From Streptomyces formicae (GTDB lineage: Bacteria; Actinomycetota; Actinomycetes; Streptomycetales; Streptomycetaceae): DNA of 64,000 nt. Both the position numbers and the translations under genes were made by a program. This document shows, piece by piece, positions 1 through 8,329 of the stretch (position 1 is the first letter of the stretch; every line of letters begins with the position of its first letter). The DNA is taken from assembly GCF_022647665.1 (NCBI RefSeq), contig NZ_CP071872.1, positions 3,286,001 to 3,350,000 of the forward strand. The letters are read 5' to 3'. The notes beneath the pieces were generated by a model. That model made no database searches. It was not told the origin of the DNA and was given only the letters and a program-made list of their open reading frames with translations.

Positions 1-864
1 GACATGGCCGATGGCGAGGGCGAACCCGGTGAGGCTCGGCAGCATCGCATTGCGCGCCGAGTAACGCAGCATGATCCGCAGCGAGGACAGACCCTTGGCG
101 CGGGCCAGCAGCACGTAGTCCTCGCTGGTCGTGGTGACCATCATGTTGCGCATGGCGAGCAGCCAGCCGGAGAACGCGGAGAAGATGATCGTGGCCGCGG
201 GCAGCGCGGCGTGGTACAGGACGCTGCCGAAGTATCCGGACCGCCCGTACAGATCGGGGTCGTAGCCGCCGCCCGCCGGGAACCAGCCGAGGACCAGCGA
301 GAACAGCCATACGGCGACGAGCGCGATCCAGAAGTACGGCACGGCGCCGAGGAAGGTCGACAGCGGTCCCAGGAACGAGTCGAGCCGGCTGCCCGGCTTC
401 CAGCCCGCGACGATCCCGAGGCCGGTCCCGATGAGGAAGGCGAGCACGGTCGTCGAGCCGACGAGGAGCAGCGTCCACGGCAGGCCGTCGGCGAGCAGCT
501 GACCCACCGGTACGGGGAAGCGGCTGATCGATATGCCGAAGTCGAAGCGGGCGAGACTGCCGAGGTAATCGGCGTACTGCTGCAGGAGGTTGGCGTTCGG
601 ATTTCCGAAGAGATCGTGCAGCGAGCGCAAGGTCTCCGGGGCCACAGTGCCGCCGCTCTGCTGCTCGAGCTGCTGGACGATGGCGCTGGCCGGGTCCCCG
701 GGCATCAGCCGGGGTATGAGGAAGTTCATGGTGATGGCCGCCCAGGCGGCGACGGCGTAGAACGCGAGTCGCCTGCCGAGGAAGCGCCGGCGGCGGTGTG
801 CCGCCGCCGACCGTGCCGGTTGCGGCGCCCGGGCGGGCACGGCCGTGGTGGTCGTGGTGGTCAT
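1..864 (-). CDS. DppB-type ABC transporter permease, 3' part outside window
   Basis: Inner-membrane permease of a dipeptide/oligopeptide-type (PepT) ABC importer. The reading frame is open from the ATG at 864 to the window edge (288 codons) and continues beyond it. After a basic N-terminus it shows a first membrane segment (RRLAFYAVAAWAAITMNFLI), the family-typical RLMPGDPA motif, further hydrophobic segments, and the EDYVLLARAKGLS coupling loop that contacts the ATPase. It starts 6 bases after the stop of the lipoprotein gene, so the two are one operon; the second permease and ATPases presumably lie outside the window. The family identification is secure. The substrate is unknown, but the adjacent GH20 enzyme favours an amino-sugar oligosaccharide over peptides. 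Confidence 0.9.
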   Translation of the reverse strand, partial: MTTTTTTAVPARAPQPARSAAAHRRRRFLGRRLAFYAVAAWAAITMNFLIPRLMPGDPASAIVQQLEQQSGGTVAPETLRSLHDLFGNPNANLLQQYADYLGSLARFDFGISISRFPVPVGQLLADGLPWTLLLVGSTTVLAFLIGTGLGIVAGWKPGSRLDSFLGPLSTFLGAVPYFWIALVAVWLFSLVLGWFPAGGGYDPDLYGRSGYFGSVLYHAALPAATIIFSAFSGWLLAMRNMMVTTTSEDYVLLARAKGLSSLRIMLRYSARNAMLPSLTGFALAIGHV

Positions 865-870
865 GGCGCC

Positions 871-2568
871 CTACTTTGCGGTGGGCTTGAGGTTCTTGAG
901 GGTGAGGATCATGTCCGTCCCCCTTGTCACGACGGGGACGTAGGCGGCCTTGCCCTGCTGGGGCCAGCCCGTCCAGCGGGCGGAGTTGATGTTGACGAAC
1001 CACACCCCGGAGAACAGCGGCGCGTAGGGGACCTCGTCGAGGACGGTCCGCTGCAGCTTCTGGCCGAGCTCCTTGATCTCGGCCTCGGATGCGGCCTTCT
1101 CCAGTTCGCGCAGCGTGTCTTCGTCGGCTCGGTCTCGCCAGCGGATGACGTTGCCCACGGCGGCGGACTTTCCGAGGGGAACGTACTGGGCGGGATCGAG
1201 GATCCCGGAGAAGGCGGCGTAGATGCCATCGCCGCTCCCGGAGAAGTTGATCGCGAGGTCGAAGTCGCCCTTCTGCAGGGCCGGTCCGAAGTTGCTTCCC
1301 GGTATCGAGTCGACCTTCACGTCGAGGCCGAGGCTCTCCTTCCACTGCTGGCGCATGCCCTTGGAGTACGCGCTCCAGTTGGCGTACTCCTGCACGGTGC
1401 CGAGACTGAGCCGGTACTCCTTCCCACCCTTGGACAGTGCGCCCCCCGACACCTTGTACCCGGCGGCCGCGAGCTCCCTCTTGGCCTCGGCGGTGTTCTG
1501 GGTGACCACGTTGTCCTGGCAATCGGGGGCGGTCCAGTCCCGGTAGATCTGCACGTCGAGGCCACAGGCGTCGGCGGGGCGCTGTCCGGTCGGTGACAGC
1601 TCGACGAGCGAGGCGCGGTCCAGCGCGAGGGAGAGCGCGCGGCGTACGTGGACGTCGTTCAGCGGCGGCTTGGCGTTGTTGATCAGCAGCGACTCCTGAC
1701 CGCCGGTCGGGATCGCCTGGTAGACGTTGGTCGTGGGGTTCTTCGCCACGAACTCCTTGTCGGCGTTGGCCCAGGCGATCGTGGCGAAGTCGATGTCGCC
1801 CTTGAGGAGCCGGGGCTTGGTGGAGTCCGGGCCGCCGGTGGCGAGGAGCTTCACCTGCTTCATCGGCAGTGCGCCGTTCCAGTAGTCGCTGCGGGTCCGC
1901 AACGTGATCTGCTGGCCGGTGAACTGAGCGAGGGTCACGGGCCCCGTGCCCACGGGGTCGGGGTTGGTCCAGGTCTTCACGTTCTGCTTGGACCAGATGT
2001 GCTCGGGGACGATGAGCAGCCCAGGGGTGTTGGCGGGGGCGAAGGTGTTGATCTTGCGGAGGCTCGGCTCGGGGAAGGTCACCGTGACAGAGCTCGCGCC
2101 CGTCCGTTTCACCGAGGTGTAGGTGACGCCCATGATGTTCAGAGCCGGGTCCTTCAGCGGGACGTTGAGGGAGAACTCCACGTCCCCGGCGGTCAGCGGC
2201 TTGCCGTCCGACCACTTCACGCCTTCGCGGATCACGAAGGTCAGCTTCTTGCCGTCCTCGCTCCAGCGGTGCGACTCCGCAAGCCAGGGCTCGATCTTGC
2301 CGCCGTCGGTCGGATTCAGCCGTAGCAGCGGCTCGTAGATCAGGTTGGCGGAGGGGGACTTGTCGGCGGCGGGGGAGTAGATGTTGTAGTTGCGGGTGAA
2401 CGAGGTCTGGTTGCCGGGAGAGAGGACGATCGACTCCGCTCTGTCGGCGTTGTCCGACGATCTGGAGGTTGTGCCGGCGGTGCAGGCGTTTGCCGTCAGC
2501 AGCGCGGTGAGTGCGGCGGTGACGGCAGCGGTGCGGACGACGGCCGTACGGCTGAGGACTTCGTGCAT
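871..2568 (-). CDS. Extracellular solute-binding lipoprotein, family 5 (peptide/oligosaccharide)
   Basis: Substrate-capturing lipoprotein of the same ABC importer, 565 aa, the usual size for SBP family 5. The N-terminus is a signal peptide ending in a lipobox-like LLTANAC, with Cys29 as predicted lipid anchor. The body has family hallmarks: IYEPLLRLNP near the start, WSDGKPLTAGDVEFSL around residues 120-135, and the RRALSLALDR helix near 310. The ATG at 2568 has a GGAG six bases upstream. It lies 91 bases after the ROK gene and just ahead of the permease, so the three may be co-transcribed. Family-5 proteins bind peptides, nickel or oligosaccharides; next to a GH20 hexosaminidase an N-acetylglucosamine oligomer is a reasonable guess, but it is inference only. 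Confidence 0.92.
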   Translation of the reverse strand: MHEVLSRTAVVRTAAVTAALTALLTANACTAGTTSRSSDNADRAESIVLSPGNQTSFTRNYNIYSPAADKSPSANLIYEPLLRLNPTDGGKIEPWLAESHRWSEDGKKLTFVIREGVKWSDGKPLTAGDVEFSLNVPLKDPALNIMGVTYTSVKRTGASSVTVTFPEPSLRKINTFAPANTPGLLIVPEHIWSKQNVKTWTNPDPVGTGPVTLAQFTGQQITLRTRSDYWNGALPMKQVKLLATGGPDSTKPRLLKGDIDFATIAWANADKEFVAKNPTTNVYQAIPTGGQESLLINNAKPPLNDVHVRRALSLALDRASLVELSPTGQRPADACGLDVQIYRDWTAPDCQDNVVTQNTAEAKRELAAAGYKVSGGALSKGGKEYRLSLGTVQEYANWSAYSKGMRQQWKESLGLDVKVDSIPGSNFGPALQKGDFDLAINFSGSGDGIYAAFSGILDPAQYVPLGKSAAVGNVIRWRDRADEDTLRELEKAASEAEIKELGQKLQRTVLDEVPYAPLFSGVWFVNINSARWTGWPQQGKAAYVPVVTRGTDMILTLKNLKPTAK

Positions 2569-2659
2569 CGGTTGCTCCAGTGGCTCGAGGTACGACTCGG
2601 CGAGGGCGTGCGGGCGTGCGGAGAAGCAGGAAGTGCGGTGGCGTCGGATCGTGCGAGTG

Positions 2660-3853
2660 TCAGGACGTGGGTGCGTTGTCGCTCATCGGCAGGTGCAGCG
2701 CGCAGGCGGCCGCCCCGCGCAGCCAGGCGAGGTGGTCCCATTCACCGACGACGACCGGCAGCGTGACGGCGGCGCTCAACCGCGCGGCACGCAGCGACTG
2801 CTCGAAGCCGTCACCGAGCAGGTCCCAGTGGCGTACGCCCTCGCCGGAGACGATCAGCGCCTCGGGGGCGAGCGCGGCGGCGACGGGTGAGAGGACCTGC
2901 CCGAGGCGGCGCCCGGCGGCGGCGAACACCGATGCGGCACGTCGGTCACCGTCGCGGGCCAGGGAGGCCAGCTGGTCCAGGTCGGAGTCGTCGCTCCCGG
3001 TGCGGGTCAGTACCCCGGACTCGGCGGCCGCCGAGAGCATCGCGTGGGTGCTCGTATACGCGTGCAGGCAGCCGGTGCTTCCGCAGGAGCACGGGCGGCC
3101 ATCGGGGTCGACCTGTACGTGGTCGATCTCGCCGGCCGCGTCGCCGAGCCCGTGGTAGAGCTGCTCCCGCAGGACGACGGCCATTCCGACACCGTGGCCG
3201 ATGGTGACGGTGAGGAAACTGCGCAGCTCCCGGGCCGGGCCGTACAAATACTGGGCCAGCGCAAGGGCGTTGACGTCGTTCTCCACCGTGACGGGGACGG
3301 GCGAGTGGGCCGAGAGCAGGTGGGCCAGGGGTTTGTTCGCGAGGCGCGGCAGAGTGGGTGAGGTGACGCGGCCGTCCGCCGTCCGCACGGGTCCGCCCAC
3401 GGCCACCCCCACGCCGATCAGGCGTCCCGGATGCCCGGCGAGGGCGGCGGGTGAGGTCAAGTCCTCGACGATCCGGGCCAGTTCGTCGATCGCCTTGGCG
3501 CTGCCGGCGTCGAAGGGGATCTCCCGGGACTCCAGCACCTCGCCCTGGTAGTTGACCCGCGCGGCCGCCACCAGGCCGGCCTGCGTGCGCACGGTCAGGC
3601 CCCAGGCGCACACCTCGCGCGCCACCGTCAGCATCTCGCGGGGACGGCCGGGGCCGTCCGGTGACGTCTCCGCCACGGCCAGCAGACTCTCCCGCAGCAG
3701 CTCGCGGGTCAGTCCCGTCACCGTTGCGCTGCCCAGGCCGAGCTGCTGGGTGAGCTCGGCGCGGGAGATGGGACCGCGCCGCGCGATGACGGAGAGCAGC
3801 GTCGCCAGGTTGCGGCGCCGCAGGTCGGCCAGCGATCCGCCGGTGGGAGACAT
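2660..3853 (-). CDS. ROK family transcriptional regulator (NagC/XylR type)
   Basis: Sugar-responsive repressor, 397 aa. An N-terminal winged helix (about residues 5-65, with ISRAELTQQLGLGSATVTGL as recognition region) precedes a ROK sugar-kinase-like domain with VENDVNALALAQ, GHGVGMAV and the zinc-type CSCGSTGCLHAY signature. I chose the ATG at 3853, with AAGGAAG close upstream, over the TTG two codons earlier. ROK repressors usually bind a sugar or sugar phosphate and control neighbouring uptake and hydrolase genes. Here the gene is divergent from the GH20 enzyme and reads into the ABC importer, so it is the likely local regulator of amino-sugar oligosaccharide use. Confidence 0.92.
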   Translation of the reverse strand: MSPTGGSLADLRRRNLATLLSVIARRGPISRAELTQQLGLGSATVTGLTRELLRESLLAVAETSPDGPGRPREMLTVAREVCAWGLTVRTQAGLVAAARVNYQGEVLESREIPFDAGSAKAIDELARIVEDLTSPAALAGHPGRLIGVGVAVGGPVRTADGRVTSPTLPRLANKPLAHLLSAHSPVPVTVENDVNALALAQYLYGPARELRSFLTVTIGHGVGMAVVLREQLYHGLGDAAGEIDHVQVDPDGRPCSCGSTGCLHAYTSTHAMLSAAAESGVLTRTGSDDSDLDQLASLARDGDRRAASVFAAAGRRLGQVLSPVAAALAPEALIVSGEGVRHWDLLGDGFEQSLRAARLSAAVTLPVVVGEWDHLAWLRGAAACALHLPMSDNAPTS

Positions 3854-4035
3854 CGTCAACTTCCTTGTCGGAGTGGGGCTTCGGGTCGGGCACGAGGGTC
3901 ACTTCTGTGCAACTGCGAGTTGGGTATTGTGCGTATTGCTTTTATCTCGAAGTCCGAGAAAATTAGCCCGCCCGGCTCGGCGCGGTCAAGACCCGTCACC
4001 GTGCCGAACTTGACGACGTCTGCGGAGGATCATGT
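3854..4035. promoter_or_regulatory. Divergent promoter region between ROK regulator and GH20 gene
   Basis: This 182-base gap is clearly AT-richer than its flanks around 3910-3965 and must hold promoters for both directions. A small inverted repeat, TCTCG-N5-CGAGA (3945-3959), is the only clear dyad and is a weak candidate for the ROK operator. GGAGG at 4024-4028 is the ribosome binding site of the GH20 gene. No recognisable -35/-10 pair could be assigned with confidence. Confidence 0.45.
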
Positions 4036-5565
4036 ATGCGTACGAAAGCGACTAATCCGCGGCCCGTCGTCGTGCCCGCTCTCCAAGAATGGGAGGGCGG
4101 CACGGGGACGTACCGCCTCATGGGCACCACCCGGGTGACCGTCGCCCCGAGCGATGCCCCGAAACTACTGCCCCTGGCCCGGCTGTTGACGGAGGAGATA
4201 GCCGAGGTCACCGGCGTCCGTCCGGCCGACCCGCAGGTCCGTGCACACGCCGGGCAGGGCGCTGTCGTGCTGCGGCTCGACGCGGATGCCCGGCACGAGA
4301 AGGGCGGCGAGCGGTTCGCGCGCGAGGGCTACACGCTCGACGTGGCCGAGGACTCGGTGACCGTCACCGCTCCCGCCTACCAAGGCGCGTACTACGGAAC
4401 CCGCTCACTGCTGCAGATCCTGCTCCGTGGCGAGACCCGAACGGGCATTCCCGCCGGGATCGCGCGGGACTGGCCCGACTACGGCCTGCGCGGCTTCATG
4501 CTCGACGTGGGCCGGCGCTTCTTCACCCCCGGCTTCATCCGTGACTACCTGCGGATCATGGGCTGGTTCAAGCTCAACGACCTCCAACTGCACCTGAACG
4601 ACAACGAGATAAGCCCACCGGACGGAGAGTGGAGCAAGGCGTACGACGCCTTCCGGCTGCACAGCGACAAGCCCGAGTGGGACGGCCTCGCCGCCCCGGA
4701 CGGCTCGTACACGCGAGCCGACTGGAACTCCTTCGAGGACACCGCGGCGCTGCACGCCGTACAGCTCACCCCCGAGATCGACGCCCCGGCGCACTCCCGC
4801 TCCTTCGTGCGCTTCCGCCCCGGCCTCGGTCTCGACGGCGGCGACTCCGACCACCTCGACCTGGGCAACCCCGACACGATGACCTTCCTCAAGAAGGTCC
4901 TCGACGAGTTCACCCCCTGGTTCCGCAGTCCTGAGGTGCACTTCGGCGCCGACGAGTACACCGGCCCGGAGGAGCACTACCGGACGTACTTCAATGGGAT
5001 CGCCGCTCACCTGCGCACGCTCGGCAAGCGACCGCGCGCCTGGGGCAGCCTCACCAAGCTGACCGGCGGCGACGTCGATGGCTACGCCCGGGACGTCACC
5101 ATCAACTGCTGGAACAACGCATGGTACGGGCCGCAGGCCGCCAAGGCCGACGGCTACGAGATCATCAACACCAGCGACACCCTGCTCTACATCGTGCCCT
5201 TCGCGACCTACTACCAGCCGCAGGGCCTCGACGGCCGCTCCCTGTACGAGACATGGGAGCCGCACGTGTTCCCCGACGGGCAGAGCCTGACCCCGGGCGA
5301 TCCCCGGCTGCGAGGCGCCATGTCGGCCCTCTGGAACGACCTCGTGCACGCCACCTACACCGAGCAGTACGCCCACAGCCTGGTGGAGGACACCCTCGGC
5401 ATCCTCGCCCAGAAGATGTGGAGCGGGGCCGCGGCCTGCCAGTCGTACGACGACTTCGTCGCACACCTGCAGCGCGGTGGGCCCGGTCCCGGCCTGACCA
5501 CCCTCGCTCCGGCGCTCGCCGAGGCGCTGCCCGGTCAGGCCGAGCCGACCACTGGGCCGGGCTGA
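4036..5565 (+). CDS. Glycoside hydrolase family 20 beta-N-acetylhexosaminidase
   Basis: Removes terminal beta-linked N-acetylglucosamine or N-acetylgalactosamine, 509 aa. An N-terminal GH20b-like domain (about residues 10-140, ending YYGTRSLLQILL) leads into the TIM barrel, which begins DYGLRGFMLDVGRRFF. Barrel markers are NDLQLHLNDNE, LTPEIDAPAHS and the catalytic pair Asp306-Glu307 in FGADEY, with Glu the acid/base and Asp orienting the substrate acetamido group. There is no signal peptide, so it probably works in the cytoplasm on imported oligosaccharides, fitting the divergent ABC importer and ROK regulator. The ATG at 4036 has GGAGG seven bases upstream; an ATG at 4032 is in another frame. 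Confidence 0.93.
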   Translation: MRTKATNPRPVVVPALQEWEGGTGTYRLMGTTRVTVAPSDAPKLLPLARLLTEEIAEVTGVRPADPQVRAHAGQGAVVLRLDADARHEKGGERFAREGYTLDVAEDSVTVTAPAYQGAYYGTRSLLQILLRGETRTGIPAGIARDWPDYGLRGFMLDVGRRFFTPGFIRDYLRIMGWFKLNDLQLHLNDNEISPPDGEWSKAYDAFRLHSDKPEWDGLAAPDGSYTRADWNSFEDTAALHAVQLTPEIDAPAHSRSFVRFRPGLGLDGGDSDHLDLGNPDTMTFLKKVLDEFTPWFRSPEVHFGADEYTGPEEHYRTYFNGIAAHLRTLGKRPRAWGSLTKLTGGDVDGYARDVTINCWNNAWYGPQAAKADGYEIINTSDTLLYIVPFATYYQPQGLDGRSLYETWEPHVFPDGQSLTPGDPRLRGAMSALWNDLVHATYTEQYAHSLVEDTLGILAQKMWSGAAACQSYDDFVAHLQRGGPGPGLTTLAPALAEALPGQAEPTTGPG

Positions 5566-5950
5566 TCGCCGGCGTGACATCCCCGGCCGGGCCACGGCGG
5601 ATGCCCATGGCTGTCAATCCGACAGAGTCCGCACCGACGGCACCACACGGACGACCCTGCAGGAAGTAGCAGTCCGGTGCGTCCGGATCCAGCAGATGGA
5701 CGCCCGGGTATGCGAGTTCGGCATGCCGGCGGCCGCCCCCAAGCGACGTGGCACAGGTATCGGCCGGGAACCTGACCACGTCGACTCGCTCGCCGGCCTG
5801 GACTGTCAGCGTCGACGTTCTCCGGCGGCACGGGCGCTGATCTCCGGCCGCCACAGCTGTCCGTGTGCGGTGCATGCCTGTGTTCCAGCGCTCATGGGGA
5901 CAACCCTCGTTCCCGTCACAGTCGCCAAACCGCCGGTAAACTGGCGCGTG
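5566..5950. other. 385-base gap before the AraC gene; possible antisense coding remnant
   Basis: No intact gene. On the minus strand, about 5830 down to 5570, one frame keeps a protein-like composition and mostly G/C third positions (segments such as AGERVDVVRFPA, then LLDPDAP and YFLQG) but has no start with a ribosome binding site and runs on into the antisense of the GH20 gene. It may be the tail of a lost gene. The upstream promoter of the AraC gene should lie near 5880-5945. Nothing else was recognised. Confidence 0.3.
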
Positions 5951-6736
5951 ATGCCGAAAAACCGCCACACATCTCCGTCGCCCTCGGAGCTGCGGGACAT
6001 GACACCCAGCGGTGCAGGGTGGCTGCCGCACGGCTACCACCTGGATCCCCACTCCCATGCCCAGGGCCAGCTGGTGTACGCCGCCGCCGGCGCCCTGGCC
6101 ACCACGACCGAACGTGGGACCTGGGTCGCTCCGGCCAACCGGATGACATGGACACCTCCGGAATTCATCCACTCCCATCGTTTCTACGGCAGGACCGACG
6201 TTCGCCTCCTCACCATCCCCGTCGACCTGTGCGGCCAACTCGTGGAACGCCCCAGTGTGTTCGCAGTCAGCCCTCTGCTGCGCGAGGCCGTCTTGGCGCT
6301 GACCGACCGGCCGGAGGTCCGCCCCGGCGCCTACGCACGGCTGCTCGCTGTAGTGATCGACGAACTCACCTACAGTCCCGAGCAGTCCCTGCACCTGCCC
6401 GAACCCCGCGACGACCGGCTACGGACCGTCACCGATCTCCTGCACGCCGACCCCGCCCGTCCCACGACCCTGGCCGAACTGGGACGAGCGGCGGGAGCGA
6501 GCGAGCGCACCCTCAGCCGACTTTTCCACCGCGAGCTCGGCATGAGCTTCCACCGCTGGCGCACCACCCTGCGCATCCACCACGCCTTGGCCCATCTCAC
6601 CGACGGCATGTCCGTCACCGACACCGCGATTGCGTGCGGGTGGTCCAACCCCTCGAGCTTCATCGACGCGTTCAGCGGCGTCGTCGGCCAAACCCCGGGC
6701 CGCTATCAGGCAGATGGGCAACACGGTACGAGGTAG
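5951..6736 (+). CDS. AraC family transcriptional regulator with cupin sensor
   Basis: Regulator of 261 aa. An N-terminal cupin-like sensor (histidine-rich HLDPHSHAQGQLVYA, then TWVAPANRMTWTPPEFIHSH) is followed by a C-terminal AraC double helix-turn-helix. The first HTH is TTLAELGRAAGASERTLSRL and the second ends with SVTDTAIACGWSNPSSFIDA and GQTPGRY. The ATG at 5951 is preferred because the upstream in-frame sequence is not protein-like; the GTG one codon earlier is an alternative. It lies 210 bases before pobA on the same strand. AraC-type activators of pobA are known in pseudomonads, so control of 4-hydroxybenzoate breakdown is plausible but not shown by the sequence. Confidence 0.88.
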   Translation: MPKNRHTSPSPSELRDMTPSGAGWLPHGYHLDPHSHAQGQLVYAAAGALATTTERGTWVAPANRMTWTPPEFIHSHRFYGRTDVRLLTIPVDLCGQLVERPSVFAVSPLLREAVLALTDRPEVRPGAYARLLAVVIDELTYSPEQSLHLPEPRDDRLRTVTDLLHADPARPTTLAELGRAAGASERTLSRLFHRELGMSFHRWRTTLRIHHALAHLTDGMSVTDTAIACGWSNPSSFIDAFSGVVGQTPGRYQADGQHGTR

Positions 6737-6946
6737 CACATTCAACCTCGGCGAACGAAGGACGTGCTCACGAACCGTGGGGCCGACGGGTTGGCGGGTT
6801 TTCGTTATGTGCTGTCCATTAGCCGGTTGGTCGCGGCCGTAGCCGGGTCCCAGAGTGGAGTTCGCACGCCGCACCACCGGGGCGGCCCGATCGAACACGC
6901 CTCGGCATGTTCGACCACCGTTTGCTGCAAGGAGACTCGGAAACAC

Positions 6947-8119
6947 ATGGCTGAGACACACGAAAACACTGCCGTCCTCATCGTGGGGGCCGGCGTATCC
7001 GGGCTGTCACTGGGCAACTTCCTGCTCCGCAACGGCGTCGAATGCGTCATCGTGGAGAAGCACAGCCGTGAATACGTCGAACAGCGGCAGCGGGCCGGGA
7101 CCATCGACACCTTCGGGGTGCGCATGTTCCGCGAGTGGGGGCTCGAAGAGGTACTGGAGGGCGACCCTGTCCCGGAAGCGGAGGGCAGCTTTTTCATCGA
7201 CGGAGAAGAGATGCCCATCGAGCTGGAGGACGACGACAGCGAGAGTCTCTACTGCCCGCAGCAGGTCCTCGTCCGCAACCTCACGGACGTTTTCCTCCGC
7301 GACGGTGGCGACCTCCGCTACGAGGCCGCCGATGTGTCCCTGGAAGGCATCGAGGGCGAGCGGCCCCTCGTTCGCTACCAGGACGCCCGCGGTGCGACGC
7401 GGGTGGTGAACTGCGACTTCATTGCCGGCTGCGACGGTTTCCACGGGGTCAGCAGGGCGAGCATCCCCGCCGACGTCCTGACGCAGTACTCCCACGAGTA
7501 CGGGTACTCCTGGCTCAGCGTGCTGGCCGCGGTGCCGACACGTCCCTCCGGCATGGCGATCCACTCGCGCGGCCTTGCGGGAATGATCCCCCGAGGCGCG
7601 AGCGCCACGCGCATCTACCTTCAGTGCTCGATCGACGACGCTCCCGAGCAGTGGCCGGACGCGCGCATCTGGAGCGAACTGGAAGCCCGTTTCGGTACGG
7701 ACGTGTCGGCCGGCCAGATCATCGACAAGCGGATCGTGCCTCTTCGGAGCGTGGTCTTCGACCCGATGAGCTACGGCAAGGTGTACTTGCTCGGGGACGC
7801 GGCACACATCGTTCCGCCGATGAGTGCGAAGGGGATTCATCTGGCCCTCCACGATGCCGAGGTGTTCGCCCGCGCCGTCATCCGGCAGGTTCAGCGGAGC
7901 GATCGGAGTCTGCTCGACAGCTACTCCTCGACCTGCCTGCGCCACATCTGGAACTACCAGGCGTTCGCGACGTGGATCACCGATGTCATGCACAACGCCG
8001 GCGACTCAGGCTACGAAGGGGAGTTCCGCAAGCACGTCGCCCGAGCCGAGCTGGAACGTCAGTTCAGCTCCGCCACGGCGAGCAAGCTCTTCGGTGAACT
8101 CACGGCCGGAACCAATTAG
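6947..8119 (+). CDS. pobA: 4-hydroxybenzoate 3-monooxygenase
   Basis: FAD-dependent class A hydroxylase converting 4-hydroxybenzoate to protocatechuate with NAD(P)H and O2, the entry step to the beta-ketoadipate pathway. It is 390 aa, the usual PobA length. Visible motifs are the N-terminal Rossmann loop VGAGVSGLSLG, the DG motif in AGCDGFHGVSR, and the FAD ribityl-binding GDAAHIVPPMSAKG around residue 283. RAGTID near residue 48 and the conserved C-terminal half favour PobA over the more general PHBH-like phenol hydroxylases. The ATG at 6947 follows AAGGAG at 6929-6934 and begins MAETHENTAV. No protocatechuate genes are in the window; the preceding AraC gene is the likely regulator. Confidence 0.9.
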   Translation: MAETHENTAVLIVGAGVSGLSLGNFLLRNGVECVIVEKHSREYVEQRQRAGTIDTFGVRMFREWGLEEVLEGDPVPEAEGSFFIDGEEMPIELEDDDSESLYCPQQVLVRNLTDVFLRDGGDLRYEAADVSLEGIEGERPLVRYQDARGATRVVNCDFIAGCDGFHGVSRASIPADVLTQYSHEYGYSWLSVLAAVPTRPSGMAIHSRGLAGMIPRGASATRIYLQCSIDDAPEQWPDARIWSELEARFGTDVSAGQIIDKRIVPLRSVVFDPMSYGKVYLLGDAAHIVPPMSAKGIHLALHDAEVFARAVIRQVQRSDRSLLDSYSSTCLRHIWNYQAFATWITDVMHNAGDSGYEGEFRKHVARAELERQFSSATASKLFGELTAGTN

Positions 8120-8329
8120 GCGACAGCCATCGGCACGGCCGCCACGGCACGGAATGTCCCGGACCGAACTCAGCTGGGTCCACGATCGCCACGTGCCCCG
8201 ACTGCCGAACACATGGCATCTCAGGGCCGCCGGCGAGGGCCTCCCGCCGGACACGCAGGCGGCCGGCCCAGACCGGGGGCTCGTCCACAGGGTTCCTCCT
8301 CCGATCGGCGTCGCAGGCAGAATGGACCG

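Noticed and set aside
4..1596. 530-codon plus-strand frame at the window start
   Set aside because: Antisense to the permease and binding-protein genes, which have clear family motifs.
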